DNA from: Lepas anatifera
Lineage: Eukaryota > Arthropoda > Thecostraca > Lepadidae
Reading direction: 5' to 3'
Length of the DNA: 64,000 nucleotides
Assembly: GCA_034440635.1 (NCBI GenBank)
Contig: JAOTON010001252.1
Coordinates: 186,001-250,000 of the forward strand
The notes beneath the pieces were generated by a model, which was not told the origin of the DNA, made no database searches, and saw nothing but the letters and a program-made list of their open reading frames with translations. The position numbers and the translations under genes are program-made. Position 1 is the stretch's first letter; every line of letters begins with the position of its first letter. Positions 1 to 10,825 of the stretch are shown here, piece after piece.

Positions 1-79
1 GAAGCTGCGAGCGGTTGGAGGGCGGTGGTCCCGGCTGCGGCACCCGCCAACGGTACCAACGGGTGTGGCAGTCGCAGCG

Positions 80-472
80 GCCCTCTGGCAGCAGCGCCGA
101 CAGGCCGGGCCGACGGCGGCTCTCTGGCAGCAGCGCCGACAGGCCGGGCCGACGGCGGCCCTCTGGCAGCAGCGCCGACAGGCCGGGCCGACGGCGGCCC
201 TCTGGCAGCAGCGCCGACAGGCCGGGCCGACGGCGGCCCTCTGGCAGCAGCGCCGACAGGCCGGGCCGACGGCGGCCCTCTGGCAGCAGCGCCGACAGGC
301 CGGGCCGACGGCGGCCCTCTGGCAGCAGCGCCGACAGGCCGGGCCGACGGCGGCCCTCTGGCAGCAGCGCCGACAGGCCGGGCCGACGGCGACCCTCCAG
401 CAGCAGCGCCGACAGGCCGGGCCGACGGCGGCCCTCTGGCAGCAGCGCCGACAGGCCGGGCCGACGGCGGCG
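80..472. repeat. 39-bp GC-rich minisatellite, about 10 units
   Basis: A 39-bp unit (core GCAGCAGCGCCGACAGGCC) is repeated about ten times with few substitutions. Because 39 is a multiple of three and the unit lacks stops, all three forward frames stay open for about 145-165 codons, giving SGSSADRPGRRRP-, LAAAPTGRADGGP- or LWQQRRQAGPTAA-type peptides. Three simultaneous open frames argue that openness comes from repeat structure, not selection for a protein. The array is close to the window edge, so an upstream exon cannot be excluded. Confidence 0.9.
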
Positions 473-478
473 TCACTA

Positions 479-2265
479 GCGGCGAGTTCCGGTACGTGAC
501 CACTCATCTCGCTAATGTGGTCTAGTTGTCATGTCAAACACCAGTTTTAGTGTTGGTGTGATATTTTGAGTGGGATGCCCAATGTGTAGTGTGTTTTATT
601 GTGTGTTGAATTTACCTAATTCAGTTTAGAATTAGTACGCCCTGCAGTTCTGAAGTTGTACGCAGGATTTATTGTCGGGGCTCGCCCATTGTGTGTTGGT
701 TAGACTGTTGTCCTGTGTAATCGCAATGCTATTTACCAGCTGCTTGCCAGTTGCCCCGCTCGGCACTGGTGCAGCCCGTCCGTGTCGGATGCGATGGCGC
801 AGCACTCAGTCGCTGACCAGCGGTCTGAAGGTATGCTCAGTGCGGTTTACGGTGTCCTTCATAGGAAGCCAATCCCGGGCTCAACTTTGCCATGAGTATA
901 TGATGAGATGAGTATAAGGACGACACAGGATTTTGGGATCTAAAAGATGGAAATGAGTCCAGAAGAAAGCAACAGATATCCGTACTGAAGTCTTATCTTA
1001 CAGCCTCCCTCCCCCTCCTAAAGTCACACCTGGCACTGCTCATGCACGCTGCTTCTGCCGCGTGGGAACACTGACAACGTGCATGCTGGCTGGCTTCAAT
1101 CGAGCTTAGGAATCACTAATAACCTGGTTCGTGTCATTGCGTGTAAGCAGGACTAGTGCCATACTGAGGCTATTGAAAATGCATTTATCCATAACAAGTT
1201 TTGAGTCTCCAATACCCAACCCTCTTTCCAATGTTGCCCAACTGATCAGAAAACTCCCGCGCCAGGTAAATCCGAAAGGAAGAAAGAACTTGCACCGGTA
1301 ATGCAATCACTCCCCCCCATCTTGTCGGAAAGATAAAAATTTCTAGGGATTTGAGCGCCCGCCCCCCGTCAGCCAATTTTCCCCATCCTTTCTAAATAGC
1401 GCGGCGCATAGTGCGCGATGAGATAGTTGGTTGGGTTCTAAGCTGTCGACACGAGCAGCAAAGGTGGTTATAGAGCTCGATTGATTGGTGCCGTTCAAAT
1501 CGCCGGCCCTTCCTGCGTCTCTCGTCTCACCAAACCTGGGCCAATGATTCGATCGCATTCCGGCGCACATCTAACCCAATCTCGGCTTCTAGTCCGGGCG
1601 CCGCTTCCGGCCTGACCCCAATACTGAACTACCTGTACTTAGGGCGCTGGTCTCCGGAATCAGATCAACTACCTTCGCTGAGCAGGGGCGTCAAAGAGCC
1701 CAATCTACGTCTCGACGGATTGAGAGGCAAGCATCCAATTCTGGAAAAACACGAAAAATGGGCATTTTTCAAAGGGCAATTCATGTTCAAAGGGCATTTT
1801 CATTCTTGTGACTGTGTAGAGAGCATTGTCCAGCTGAGGCTGTGTACAGTCACCGGACACGTCTGTGATTGGGATGACGTTATTGTGTTAATTTGTGTTC
1901 AAAGTTGTAATGTTCATGTGATCTATGCTCACATTGGATGTGATAAAGGTTCAGAGGACGTTTGGAACCTTAAATTTTTTTGGAAATACCTACGATGGCT
2001 AAAATTAGAACCAGAAGTCCTATTCACTAGCGCAAAAATAAAATTGTAGAAGGTGGCTAAAGATCGGAAACCACTTCCAAACTTAAGCCAGTCACGATAA
2101 AAAATACATCCCCATGTTGGGGAGCAATTTTTTGTAACTTGCAAAGCTCACAGCCCAGCACTACCCCCCACTCACTACCCTTGACATCATTGGCATTTCT
2201 CTATGTTCTAAAGGAAAAAAATTATTCAAGTTTGAAGCTGAAAAATGGCTAAAGTAAGGGCGTTT
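479..2265. other. Intergenic stretch, no gene recognised
   Basis: Only short open frames (up to about 109 codons at 1720-2049, plus strand) occur, none with a domain I recognise. Composition shifts from GC-rich beside the minisatellite to AT-rich after about 1.7 kb. No tRNA, rRNA or recognisable transposon terminus was seen here. Confidence 0.5.
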
Positions 2266-2269
2266 TACG

Positions 2270-4925
2270 GTATTATATGGCATCTGGGACACACTCCCAT
2301 ATCCCTTACATTGAGTGTTATTTTTCCACTCCATGTCTTCTGGAATTTATAATACAATCAAAAGATATCGCTTGAGATCCAGTGCAGCTACGCTCACTGC
2401 ATCCGAAAAAGACAAATCGAAACATGCCGATCTGACACCAGTACCGAAGAAAATGTAAAAATTAATATAGTTTTTATAATCTAGAAGAGCAAATTGAACA
2501 GAAAATTGCGAACTTCAGCTGATTCTATATTGATAAGCTCAACCTGAATCACTGCCTTCATAAATATTCTGAAATAATTTTTTTCTTCAAATATCTTCGT
2601 AGGAAATAAAACACACAAGGATAATGACAAATTAATGAGCCTAATCCTAATAAAAAAATGCATTAAAGTTAATAATAAAAATGGCAAGGTGAGCCAAGGC
2701 GATAAATATCTCGGGCGCCTATTGTCTTGGTAATTTGGTAATCTAAAACATAGCAAGGGTAAGAAAATAGCTGTGGTCAATTCAACAGGATCTGTCCGCG
2801 GAATAGACATCATATAACGTCCGGGGCAAAGTCCTATATCCCTTGTATTTTGCTTCATTTTTATTTTCGTTTCTTTGGAAATTTCCTTAAAGAGTTCATG
2901 AATACGGTGCTCGCAAAAGATTGGTAAGAATTTCCCGTGGAGGAGACTGTAATTTATTTGTGCTCAAAACGGTTGACTTTTGACCTTCAGTACCTTCAAG
3001 ATCAAAGCTTGTCTGTCCGATCAGGCTAATAACCAGAGTGAATTGAGGTAGGGTGAGGTTTAACATCACTTACGCAGCAAGATTCAATTTCCCGAAATGT
3101 GCCATAATGCTAGCTGTTTTATAGCCACATTGTCCTATACGAATGAGCTAGCTTTAATATTTGGTGACCTAAATTTACAAACTCTTGGTCTGATCAAGAT
3201 TAATCAGAATATAAAGAAAATAAGAGCAAACACTTAAAAAGGCACAGAAAAATTTTGTTTGTGGATTGTAAGGTTAAAATACGATACGAAAAATATAAGA
3301 TGTGACCCCGGTTACTAAGGGGGCGCCCCAACGGTTGTAGGACCCCCCCGTGGCCGGATCCTGGATATGCCACTTCTGCACTGTACATTTGGACACACAC
3401 ACAAAAATCTAAAAAAGAGTTTGTCTTGAAGGGCACTCAATGCTTTGTTTCGAGGGCCCAAGAGCTGGTCTCGGGAGGCCCACAACTGTCGGGTCTCAGA
3501 GCCCAAAGTTTTGGTCTCGATCGCCAAAAAGCTGCCTCAGAAGGCCCTCAGAAGCGGTGTTGGACCCCCAGCTGTTTTCGCGGGCCTCAATTGGTGGTCT
3601 CGGGAGCGTCACCATTTGTTTTTGGGGGATGAATAGTTGGTCCTGGGACCCCCAGGGTTGGTCTTGGGGCCCACAGAGCTGGTCTTAAAGGGCCTCGCCG
3701 ATGGTCTTGAGGGCCCTCGGGAGTTTGTCTTGAGCCCGTCTAAATTGGTCTCTGGAGGCCCACAAGACTTGTCTCAGGGACCCAAAGTTGTAGTCTCAGA
3801 CCTCAGAAGTTGGTCGCAGAAGGCCCCCTAGAGTCGGTGCTGGGGCCCCGGAAGCTGTTTTGGTTCCCAAGAGTTGGTCTCGGGAGTCGCTCAAGATTTT
3901 GTCTCGGGCCCCCAGAACCTGGTCCTGGAGGGTCCGCCAGATTTAGTTTTAGAAGGCCCACAAGAGTTGGTCTCAGTGGCCCAAAGTTTAGGTCTGGGGC
4001 CGCAGGAGCTGTTCTCGGAGGTCGCCCAAGAGTCCGTTTCGGGAGACCTAAAGTTGGTTTCGGGATCTCAAGAGTTGGTCTTGAGGGCCTCAGTGCTGGT
4101 GTCGGGGGCCCAATATTAGGTCTTGAGAGCTCGCAGGGTTGATCTCCATGGGAGGGCCTAAGAATTAGTCTCAGGGGGCACCCCAGAGTTTGTCCCTGGG
4201 CCTGAAATAAATAATAAAAAGATACCAGGCGTATTTAGCAAAACGGACACTGTAACAAGCCAGTCGGGTAAAGACAGCCAGGAAAATTAAATTTATTCTG
4301 TCAGAATAATGTCACTTGTTGGCACGTTTGTCAACGAGCACGTAATACCAGCAGCCCGATTTCTGTTTTCTTTCCTGTCCTGTTTTCTTCTGTCCTGGAA
4401 GGATTTCCCGCGCCTGGCCAGGCGATTGTTTTGCTATAATCGCCCTAGTTTGAGAGTTTGTTGTCTTAATGCGCTCCTCTACTTAATATCGTATCCCTAC
4501 AGCAGTTTATGATCTCAAATTGGTCATATATTTTATCCGTAATAGGCAAAGGGAGAAAAAGGCCTGCTGGACATAATTTCCGGTGTGGGTAGCTAATTTT
4601 ATAGTCATTGTTTCTAAGTTCATAAAATGTCAAATCGTTTTAAATTTATAAATATTCGTTGGGTGTGTTTAAATGATTTTTTTCGGTATTGATTCATCAG
4701 CAAAAATTAATTGGGATGTTTCGAATGTCGTTTTAAAGAAAATATGTGATGGAATCTTATTCAGTTGATGACCTTATCATAATCGTGTTCTTGTGAATTG
4801 TTTTCATCTTGAAATGTAGGTGATCAAATGTTTGAGTGTATTGCATACAAAATTAAGAAAAAAATGGCATTTTTCGGCAAATTAATGATTTTGATTTCAT
4901 TTGTGTAGCTGCATTATTGTGCTCA
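2270..4925 (+). repeat. Dispersed repeat family A, copy 1
   Basis: This block is collinear with 47,458-49,862 and, over part of its length, with the reverse complement of 55,165-56,150. Shared landmarks are GCATCTGGGACACA at the left, TTTATTTGTGCTCAAAACG, CCTTCAAGATCAAAGCTTG, a GGCCGGATCCTGG segment just before an internal GC-rich array, GATACCAGGCGTA after it, and TTGTGTAGCTGCATTATTGT at the right end. Both full copies end at that last motif, so it is probably a true element end. No coding region is recognisable; it is best regarded as a non-autonomous or decayed mobile element carrying its own minisatellite. The left boundary is approximate. Confidence 0.65.
3430..4200. repeat. Degenerate GGTCTC/GGGCCC array inside family A copy 1
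   Basis: Roughly 20-25-bp imperfect units built on GAGTTGGTCTCGGGGGCCC repeat through this stretch. They give spurious plus-strand open frames rich in GLG, LVSG and GPQ peptides. Orientation (GGTCTC on the plus strand) matches copy 2 at 48,130-49,130. Confidence 0.8.
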
Positions 4926-4934
4926 CATAAAGAG

Positions 4935-5095
4935 GGCTCAGATGCTCAGACGGCGCCCTGCTGGCTATAGCTGGCCCTGCTAGTCCCAGTGGGCCCTGCT
5001 GCCCAAAGAGCCTTGCTCGCCCTAGTGGCTTTATCGGTTGTAGAGGGCCCAGCCGACCAGAGAGGGTCCTGACGGTGATAGAGTCCGGCGGAAAA
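4935..5095. repeat. Short degenerate GC-rich repeat (GGCCCTGCT type)
   Basis: GGCCCTGCT-like words recur about every 15-20 bases immediately after the family A right end. It is too short and diverged to define a unit; no coding content. Confidence 0.4.
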
Positions 5096-5117
5096 CAGTT
5101 TGTCCAACTAGTTTATT

Positions 5118-5121
<4 letters not shown>

Positions 5122-5192
<71 letters not shown>
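5122..5192. repeat. (TA)n microsatellite, left flank of the inverted repeat
   Basis: About 35 uninterrupted TA dinucleotides. A second TA tract (6302-6379) sits at the other end of the inverted repeat, so the two flank it symmetrically. Confidence 0.97.
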
Positions 5193-5194
<2 letters not shown>

Positions 5195-6276
5195 TCTCAA
5201 GCACTGTCGATTAAACTTGAGCGAAGAGATCGTTTTGGCTAGTTTTCTGTTTTCGTGTTCGCAGGTTCGTATAAGTTTTTTCACTCTGTTGTCGTTGACG
5301 GAAGATAATATAAGTCCTAAATTGGTAGGCATTACAAAGTTATATTAATCAGGGCATTTACAGGTACAGTCGACGTTTCGAAGGCTTTCAGCGATTATTA
5401 TCGAGACATTAAAGACATAACCACATAATAACATTACATACAAAAACACATCTTATATAAAAGTCGTGGCAGGGTCGAGCGGATTTCAAAAGATGATCGG
5501 TTGTATGAAGAATGAAGCTCACAATATGTATGATTACGTGATAACGTGACTAAAGCTTTTAACTTCCTCTTTTGAGCAAACACAAAAACCATGAGGCCTA
5601 AAGTCTTTCACAATTTTTCCCTTTTTTCTTTGCTTACAGTTGTCATGTATTCCACAGATGGTGGAATCATCTGTGGAATACAGATCATCAAACTGAGAAG
5701 CTCCATCTGTGGAATACATGACAACTGTAAGCAAAGAAAAAGGAAAAATTGTGAAAGACTTTAGGCCTCATGTTTTTTGTGCATGCTCAAAAAGAGGAAG
5801 TTAAAAGCTTTAGTCACGTTATCATGTAATCATACCTACATGTTACATACCTACATGTTATACATACCTACATGTTATACATACCTACATGTTATACATG
5901 TTATACATGTTATACATACCTACATCATACCTACATGTTACATATGGTGAGCTTCATTCTTCATACAACCGATCACCTTTTGAAATCCGCTCGACCCTGC
6001 CACGACTTTTATATAATATGTGTTTTTGTATGTAATGTTATTATGTGGTTAGATCTTTAATATCTCGATAATGATCGCTGAAAGCCTTCGAAACGTCGAC
6101 TGTACCTGTAAATGCCGTGATTAATATAACTTTGTAATGCCTACCGATTTAGAACTTATATTATCTTCCATCAACGACAACAGAGTGAAAAAACTTATAC
6201 GAACCTGCGAACACGAAAACAGAAAACTAGGCAAAACGAGCCCTTCACTGAAGTTTAATCGACAGTGTTTGAGGAA
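5193..6276. repeat. Long inverted repeat made of two Penelope-like 5' segments
   Basis: The left arm (5193-5661) is nearly the reverse complement of the right arm (5703-6276), with a 41-base spacer. The right arm is longer because it carries a 17-bp minisatellite. Each arm contains the block CTGAAAGCCTTCGAAACG (minus strand at about 5380, plus strand at about 6080), followed by an ATG-led frame reading DNRVKKLIRTCEHENRKL, which points outward. Such a leader followed by a short helical N-terminus resembles the start of Penelope-like retroelements, whose termini are often inverted or tandem. That family assignment is inference from pattern and from the neighbouring GIY-YIG remnant; the inverted repeat itself is directly visible. 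Confidence 0.8.
5831..5945. repeat. 17-bp minisatellite in the right arm of the inverted repeat
   Basis: ATACCTACATGTTATAC recurs about six times with internal partial units. It is absent from the left arm, so it expanded after the arms were formed. Confidence 0.85.
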
Positions 6277-6297
6277 GAAAATATATGGCCAAAATAC
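6137..6297 (+). pseudogene. Penelope-like N-terminal fragment
   Basis: An ATG-led frame encodes about 50 codons before running into TA microsatellite, which then yields meaningless IYIYIY. Its counterpart in the left arm (5332 leftwards, minus strand) differs at only a few residues (for example PTN/PTD, SSV/SSI), and both keep DNRVKKLIRTCEHENRKL and LKFNRQCLR. Penelope-like proteins often begin with a short charged helical segment of this general form before the reverse transcriptase; no RT follows here. I call it a truncated 5' piece; the family is inferred. Confidence 0.4.

Positions 6298-6301
<4 letters not shown>

Positions 6302-6379
<78 letters not shown>
6302..6379. repeat. (TA)n microsatellite, right flank of the inverted repeat
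   Basis: About 39 TA dinucleotides. They create the long IYIYIY frames seen on both strands, which are not proteins. Confidence 0.97.
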
Positions 6380-6381
<2 letters not shown>

Positions 6382-6382
6382 G

Positions 6383-6583
6383 TGTATTTTGGAAGCAGGT
6401 TTTCCTTAATACAGAGTTCATTAAATTTACTGCAAATCGAGCTTTAGTAATATTTTTATGTAAGGATTCGATAGTTCTTATGGTTTTCCTTTCACTAAGT
6501 TGTAGATCCTTTAACACTTCTCCGAAAACCTCATTGTTTCGCAACGTTTCGCTATTCCAGATAGCATCATCAGGCATAATCAA
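6383..6583 (-). pseudogene. Second Penelope-like N-terminal fragment
   Basis: On the minus strand an open frame runs through the hammerhead-like core and then reads ERKTIRTIESLHKNITKARF and NLMNSVLRK before the TA tract. Position and helical pattern parallel the fragment in the inverted-repeat arms, although the residues differ, suggesting a second related family. It lies downstream, in minus orientation, of the GIY-YIG remnant at 6969-7382, as expected if two copies sat head to tail. Truncated at the microsatellite; assignment inferred. Confidence 0.35.
6546..6573 (-). ncRNA. Hammerhead ribozyme-like core
   Basis: The minus strand reads CTGATGA, then a 5-bp stem GCTAT/ATAGC with a CTGGA loop, then GAAAC. 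This is the invariant CUGAUGA / stem II / GAAA layout of hammerhead ribozymes, which are known from the terminal repeats of Penelope-like elements. The following GTTGCGAAAC could form a short stem III. I do not see an unambiguous UH cleavage site, so activity is doubtful and the copy may be degenerate. Confidence 0.45.
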
Positions 6584-6914
6584 TACATATTACTTATCAT
6601 CATACACTCACTATACCTTAAATAGACGACATTAACAATCCTAACACTTCGCATCGGGTCGGTTCATTGGTAAAACTGGGCTGAGGTATTTTATAGATTA
6701 GTTTGGCTTCACTAAAAGTTAGATTTAAAACTGCATGGAAATGCTTACTTTACAAGGGCACTCCAGATTGCGAAAATTCAAACACTGGAAATTCATTTCA
6801 ATGATTACTCAATACACTTACAAAAATGACACAGTTGAGACAAATCACATCACTATAAACAACGATCATCGTAAACGCAGGGGGGGGCACTATCATATAG
6901 TGTCAGGTGGGAAA

Positions 6915-7382
6915 CTAGATTCATCTGGATATTAATCTTGGGGTTAATATCTCGGATGAACACGAATTCTAGCGCTTGAAGTTTTCGCCTACTGATGCTC
7001 GGGCCACTATAGATGTTTGTTGGACGGCCTCATCCCTAGTGAGTTCAAGGTTGTGGGTCGTCCTCAGATGATTCAGGAGGCCGCCTCGCTGCAGGTGGCA
7101 TGTTATTCTTCTGGAGAGAGTCGTAGTAGTGTACCCGATGTAGCAGCAGTCCGCTCGGCGCGCACAGTCGCCATGTTTGCAATCGAACTGGTAAACTACA
7201 TTGGTGGCTTTGAGGTCTGAATGGTCGTCTGATAAGTTGTTTTTCATTATAAGGCTTGATGTTTTCCGGTTCTTGTAGTAGATAGTCAGGTGTATACATT
7301 CACAGTCAGCCATCCATGTTCGATCTGACCCGGTGGAGAGGATCCTTGAACACCCACGCCAAAACGTCCTGCAATTGGGCAA
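6915..7382 (-). pseudogene. Penelope-like element, GIY-YIG endonuclease C-terminus
   Basis: The minus-strand frame 7382-6969 contains NVVYQFDCKHGDC followed by CCYIGYTTTTLSRRITCH and LLNHLRTTHN, ending in IVARASVGENFKR. A VVY-x-F-x-C ... YIG-x-TTTTLSRR core with a following H-rich segment is the GIY-YIG nuclease found after the reverse transcriptase in Penelope-like elements; it nicks target DNA. Straight after the stop at 6969-6971 a shifted frame reads LEFVFIRDINPKINIQMN, matching the usual IR-x-x-x-P-x-IN-x-Q tail, so a one-base frameshift has broken the end. No reverse transcriptase is visible upstream (above 7.4 kb), so this is a 5'-truncated fossil. Confidence 0.72.
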
Positions 7383-8450
7383 GTGTGCCTGTTGGGAGCG
7401 GCCCTAATAAAGTAGATAGATAAATAAATTGATTAATGTAGTTTTCGGATGCCCGGACGAGAGTGTCAGATGTGTGGAATTAGTACAGACTGAACGTTTG
7501 CGAACTCCGCTGTGCTGTGCACGACAAAATCAAAACTAAAGCAAAAACATTGCTGGCTCTTACGAGTGTGAAGAACGAATTGATGTATTCCCAACACTAA
7601 AAGTTGTCCCCATGAAAACCCTGCCTTGAATCTTGTGCCAAAAATTGCACATAATTTTTGTCAAATATTTTTTCCCAATTTTACAGTTGATATGATATCA
7701 GATGTCTGAAACAAATTGTTTTTTGTTCCAGTTTAGTCGTTTGTTATTGCTTATGATTGCATATTTATTGCCGCAACGCGTACAGTTCAAGACCAATTAT
7801 CCCACAGGGAAATGTTATGTTCCATCCAAAGGATCTTTACAAGTGTGAAGCACCTGATAACAACCTGGCGGCCAAATGGCCATTCAACTGGTAGGCGTCT
7901 CGACTATGATGTAATGTGACGAAATAGCAAAGGTCATTTTAGGTCATTAACGAAGGTCACCCGAGTTCGGTATGACTTTGTAATGCTCCAACATATCCGG
8001 AGCACCATGAACCTGTCAAGCCTTGAAATGAAATCGGTAGCGACGTATTTGCGTACTTTTCTAAATGACATGTAATGTCAAGCTAGGTTTTTAGGCAGGT
8101 CACAATGGTCGTTTCAGATCCAAGGCACAAATATTGGTACGAAATATGTGGTAGATAAGTGCTCAGCTTTCATTTGACATCCATATACGCCCTGTTTTAG
8201 CGTATCCGCACGAGAGGTACTTCCAGGGAGCGTTTTCCCTTACGTGATGACCTCTGTGACCTGTTACTTAATCTGAGTTCCAAAGAAAATCGCCTACCAC
8301 TGATAAGCCTATACCCTGAGGACCACCCAGTGAAAAATAAAACAAAATGGAAAATAGGACTTTTAAAAGAATTCTTTATTTAATGAAAATTTATCAATGT
8401 CAAGAGGTCAAAACCTGACCTGAGGGCGAAGTTTTTATTTTTCTTATATA
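7383..8450. other. Intergenic, no gene recognised
   Basis: Only small open frames occur. From about 7.9 kb several TGACCT/AGGTCA words appear, resembling the non-coding part of families B and E but too diverged to align by eye. Confidence 0.45.
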
Positions 8451-8452
8451 GC

Positions 8453-8525
8453 CCGTGTATCCATCTATCCATTATCATGTCCGTCAATCTATCAATCTAT
8501 CCGTGTATCATATTCTATCCATCGG
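8453..8525. repeat. Imperfect ATCT/ATCC microsatellite
   Basis: CTATCCATTATC, ATCAATCTATCC and similar words repeat on a tetranucleotide (ATCT/ATCC) theme. Confidence 0.6.
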
Positions 8526-8617
8526 CATTAATTTTAATTAATTTCGATCAGCCACTTTTAAGATAAAAAATTATTTCTGCTTCAATGTTTGCGTTGACCT
8601 CAAAACTTTGATGACCT

Positions 8618-9125
8618 CTATCTGGTGACCTCTTTGGCCTTGGGACCTGAAAATGGGCCCAATGGTTTTTGTTGTGTATAGAAGAACTCGAGTACAAAAT
8701 TTAGTGGAAATCTGAGGGGTCGTGGTGAACTCGCCTGGACAATTTGTCCAGGAATGACCCATATGCGTCCAGAAACTTCCCGAATTACATCGCGATATTG
8801 TTCGGAGAAGTTTTTAGAGCTTTTATCGTGGATTGTACCTATGTTTGTTGCAAATTGTATCGCCTCTGGCAAACCCACTGAAAGTCCTTTTCTTGGTTGC
8901 ACAATCGGGACAGAAACCATTTCCGATCAGCTGGCCTCAGCACCATATGAGGCCGGCAGAGTGCCAATCAACGGCCAATGGAGAACAAATGTGATCCTCC
9001 AAACTTTTAGATCTGTTTTCAAAGATTTGGACAGTTTTGAACCTCGGTGGGAAACAACTGACCAGCTTAACAAAAGCATACGCATAGTTCCTACTGCTGC
9101 CACCAGGCTCGTTGGTGTTAAGTGA
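8618..9125. other. Overlapping open frames of unknown nature
   Basis: A 123-codon plus-strand frame (8754-9125) and a 100-codon minus-strand frame (8618-8920) overlap. Neither shows a motif I recognise, a signal peptide or a membrane segment, and there is no repeat copy in the window to compare. At most one can be real and perhaps neither; they are listed because they are the longest frames in a stretch that otherwise has nothing. Confidence 0.15.
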
Positions 9126-9449
9126 TTACGAGAAACTTCACTCGTTCTGCAGCAGATGGATTCAAGAAGTTCAGAGTGTTGCCACCGCGTTTCTTCTCAT
9201 TCAGGGCTTGCAAAAATCATAGGAGTACTCTCCACTGATATATTCACTGTTTAGTGCTTTGTGATGTGACTGTTGTGCTGTGGCGTCAGGTCAAGCCCCT
9301 CGTCACTGGAGCCGCTCAGTCTCAAGTCGTTGCCTGTAAGTGGCGCTGGCGACTCCATCATTTCGGCTCTTTCCTCCACCTCCGCGACCACACTCTCGCT
9401 GGAGCCAGTGATGGACTCTGCCACGCCGCTGCCTGCCTTTCCTGCGTCG

Positions 9450-10285
9450 CATCGTGTCGGTAAGCCACCTCCCCGCGTCGCATCGTGTCAGTAAGCCACC
9501 TCCCTGCGTCGCATCGTGTCATTAAGCCAACCCCCGCGTCCACCGTGTCAGTAAGCCACGTCATGTGTCATTAAGCCAACTCCCCGCGTCTCACCGTGTC
9601 AGTAAGCCAACTCCCCGCGTATTACAGTGTCAGTAAGCCGCCTCCCCGCGTCTCACAGTGTCAGTAAGTCACCTCCCCGCGTCGCATCGTGTCAGTAAGC
9701 CAACTCCCCGCGTCTCACCGTGTCAGTGAGTCACCTCCCCGCGTCTCACAGTGTCAGTAAGCCACCTCCCCGCGTCTCACAGTGTCAGTAAGCCAACTCC
9801 CCGCGTCTCACCGTGTCAGTAAGCCACCTCCCCGCGTCTCACAGTGTCAGTAAGCCACCTCCCCGCGTCTCACAGTGTCAGTAAGCCAACTCCCCGCGTC
9901 TCACCGTGTCAGTAAGCCACCTCCCCGCGTCTCACAGTGTCAGTAAGCCAACTCCCCGCGTATCACCGTATCAGTAAGTCACCTCCCCGCGTATCACCGT
10001 GTCAGTAAGCCAACTCCCCGCGTCGCATCATGTCAGTAAGCCAACTCCCCGCGTATCACAGTGTCAGTAAGTCACCTCCCCGCGTCTCACAGTGTCAGTA
10101 AGTCACCTCCCCGCGTCTCACAGTGTCAGTAAACCAACTCCCCGCGTATCACCGTGTCAGTAAGTCACCTCCCCGCGTATCACCGTGTCAGTAAGCCAAC
10201 TCCCCGCGTCGCATCATGTCAGTAAGCCAACTCCCCGCGTATCACAGTGTCAGTAAGTCACCTCCCCGCGTCTCACAGTGGGGGG
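9450..10285. repeat. 31-bp minisatellite, about 27 units
   Basis: The unit reads GTCAGTAAGCCACCTCCCCG followed by CGTCTCACAGT. Two alternating variants (CACCTCC or CAACTCC; CACAGT, CACCGT or GCATCGT) occur in mixed order, and blocks of several units are duplicated, a sign of unequal exchange. The repeats are contiguous without unique spacers, so this is not CRISPR. Confidence 0.95.
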
Positions 10286-10319
10286 TAGAAGAAAAGGCGT
10301 TGACTGAAAAGTGACGTGC

Positions 10320-10825
10320 CCGAGTCATTACACCAACACCTTTCTATTTCTTTTCCCCTCCAAAATAGGTAGCAAGGGGTTTGAGAGGTGTAGAATCCAA
10401 CATTGGCGTCAAATTTTTTGAAAATTTGTGGGACAGTTATAGCGTCCTGCATTTTTCGGAGGTCACCATGTAGGCTTTTTTAAAGATTTTAGTTCTCCCA
10501 GTTTTTTAATGGTCGTATTGACTTCTCACGTTTCTGCTCACTGTGTAAGAGATTTTAATTTGGTTATCTTCATTTTTCATATTTATACAAAATTCACCTA
10601 ATGACCTCGTGGCCTAGTTTTTGAACGGTAACCTTGACCGGCTGTGAAATTTAAAACAAAATTTAATAAGCTTTTTGACATGTGCAATTCTCTTCTATAT
10701 AAAGTAATTAAAAAGATGACTTTTGCACTAAATATACTACATTTGGCTTCCAAAACATGGCACAATGTGTCCCTGTGGAGCTGTACCGTCATAACTCAGG
10801 GTATGGTTAATGCGGAGCATTGAAA
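10320..10825 (+). repeat. Family B dispersed repeat, copy 1
   Basis: About 500 bp collinear with 18,690-19,290 and 51,770-52,290, and with the reverse complement of 21,655-22,205 and 62,110-62,640. Landmarks in order are CCTCCAAAAT, GGGGTTT...GTAGAATC, GGTCACCATGTAGGC, GACCTCGTG-CCTAGTTTTT, and GTGGAGCTGTACC-TC-TAACTCA. No coding potential is shared between copies. Probably a non-autonomous mobile element. Confidence 0.75.

Noticed and set aside
25..525. Three overlapping plus-strand ORFs of 144-166 codons at the window start
   Set aside because: They are the three frames of a 39-bp (13-codon) minisatellite; all are open for the same structural reason.
6137..6583. ORFs with long IYIYIY runs on both strands
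   Set aside because: The runs are translated TA microsatellite; only the short non-microsatellite parts were kept as Penelope-like fragments.
9450..10285. CRISPR-like array
   Set aside because: Units are contiguous with no unique spacers, and the window is eukaryotic.
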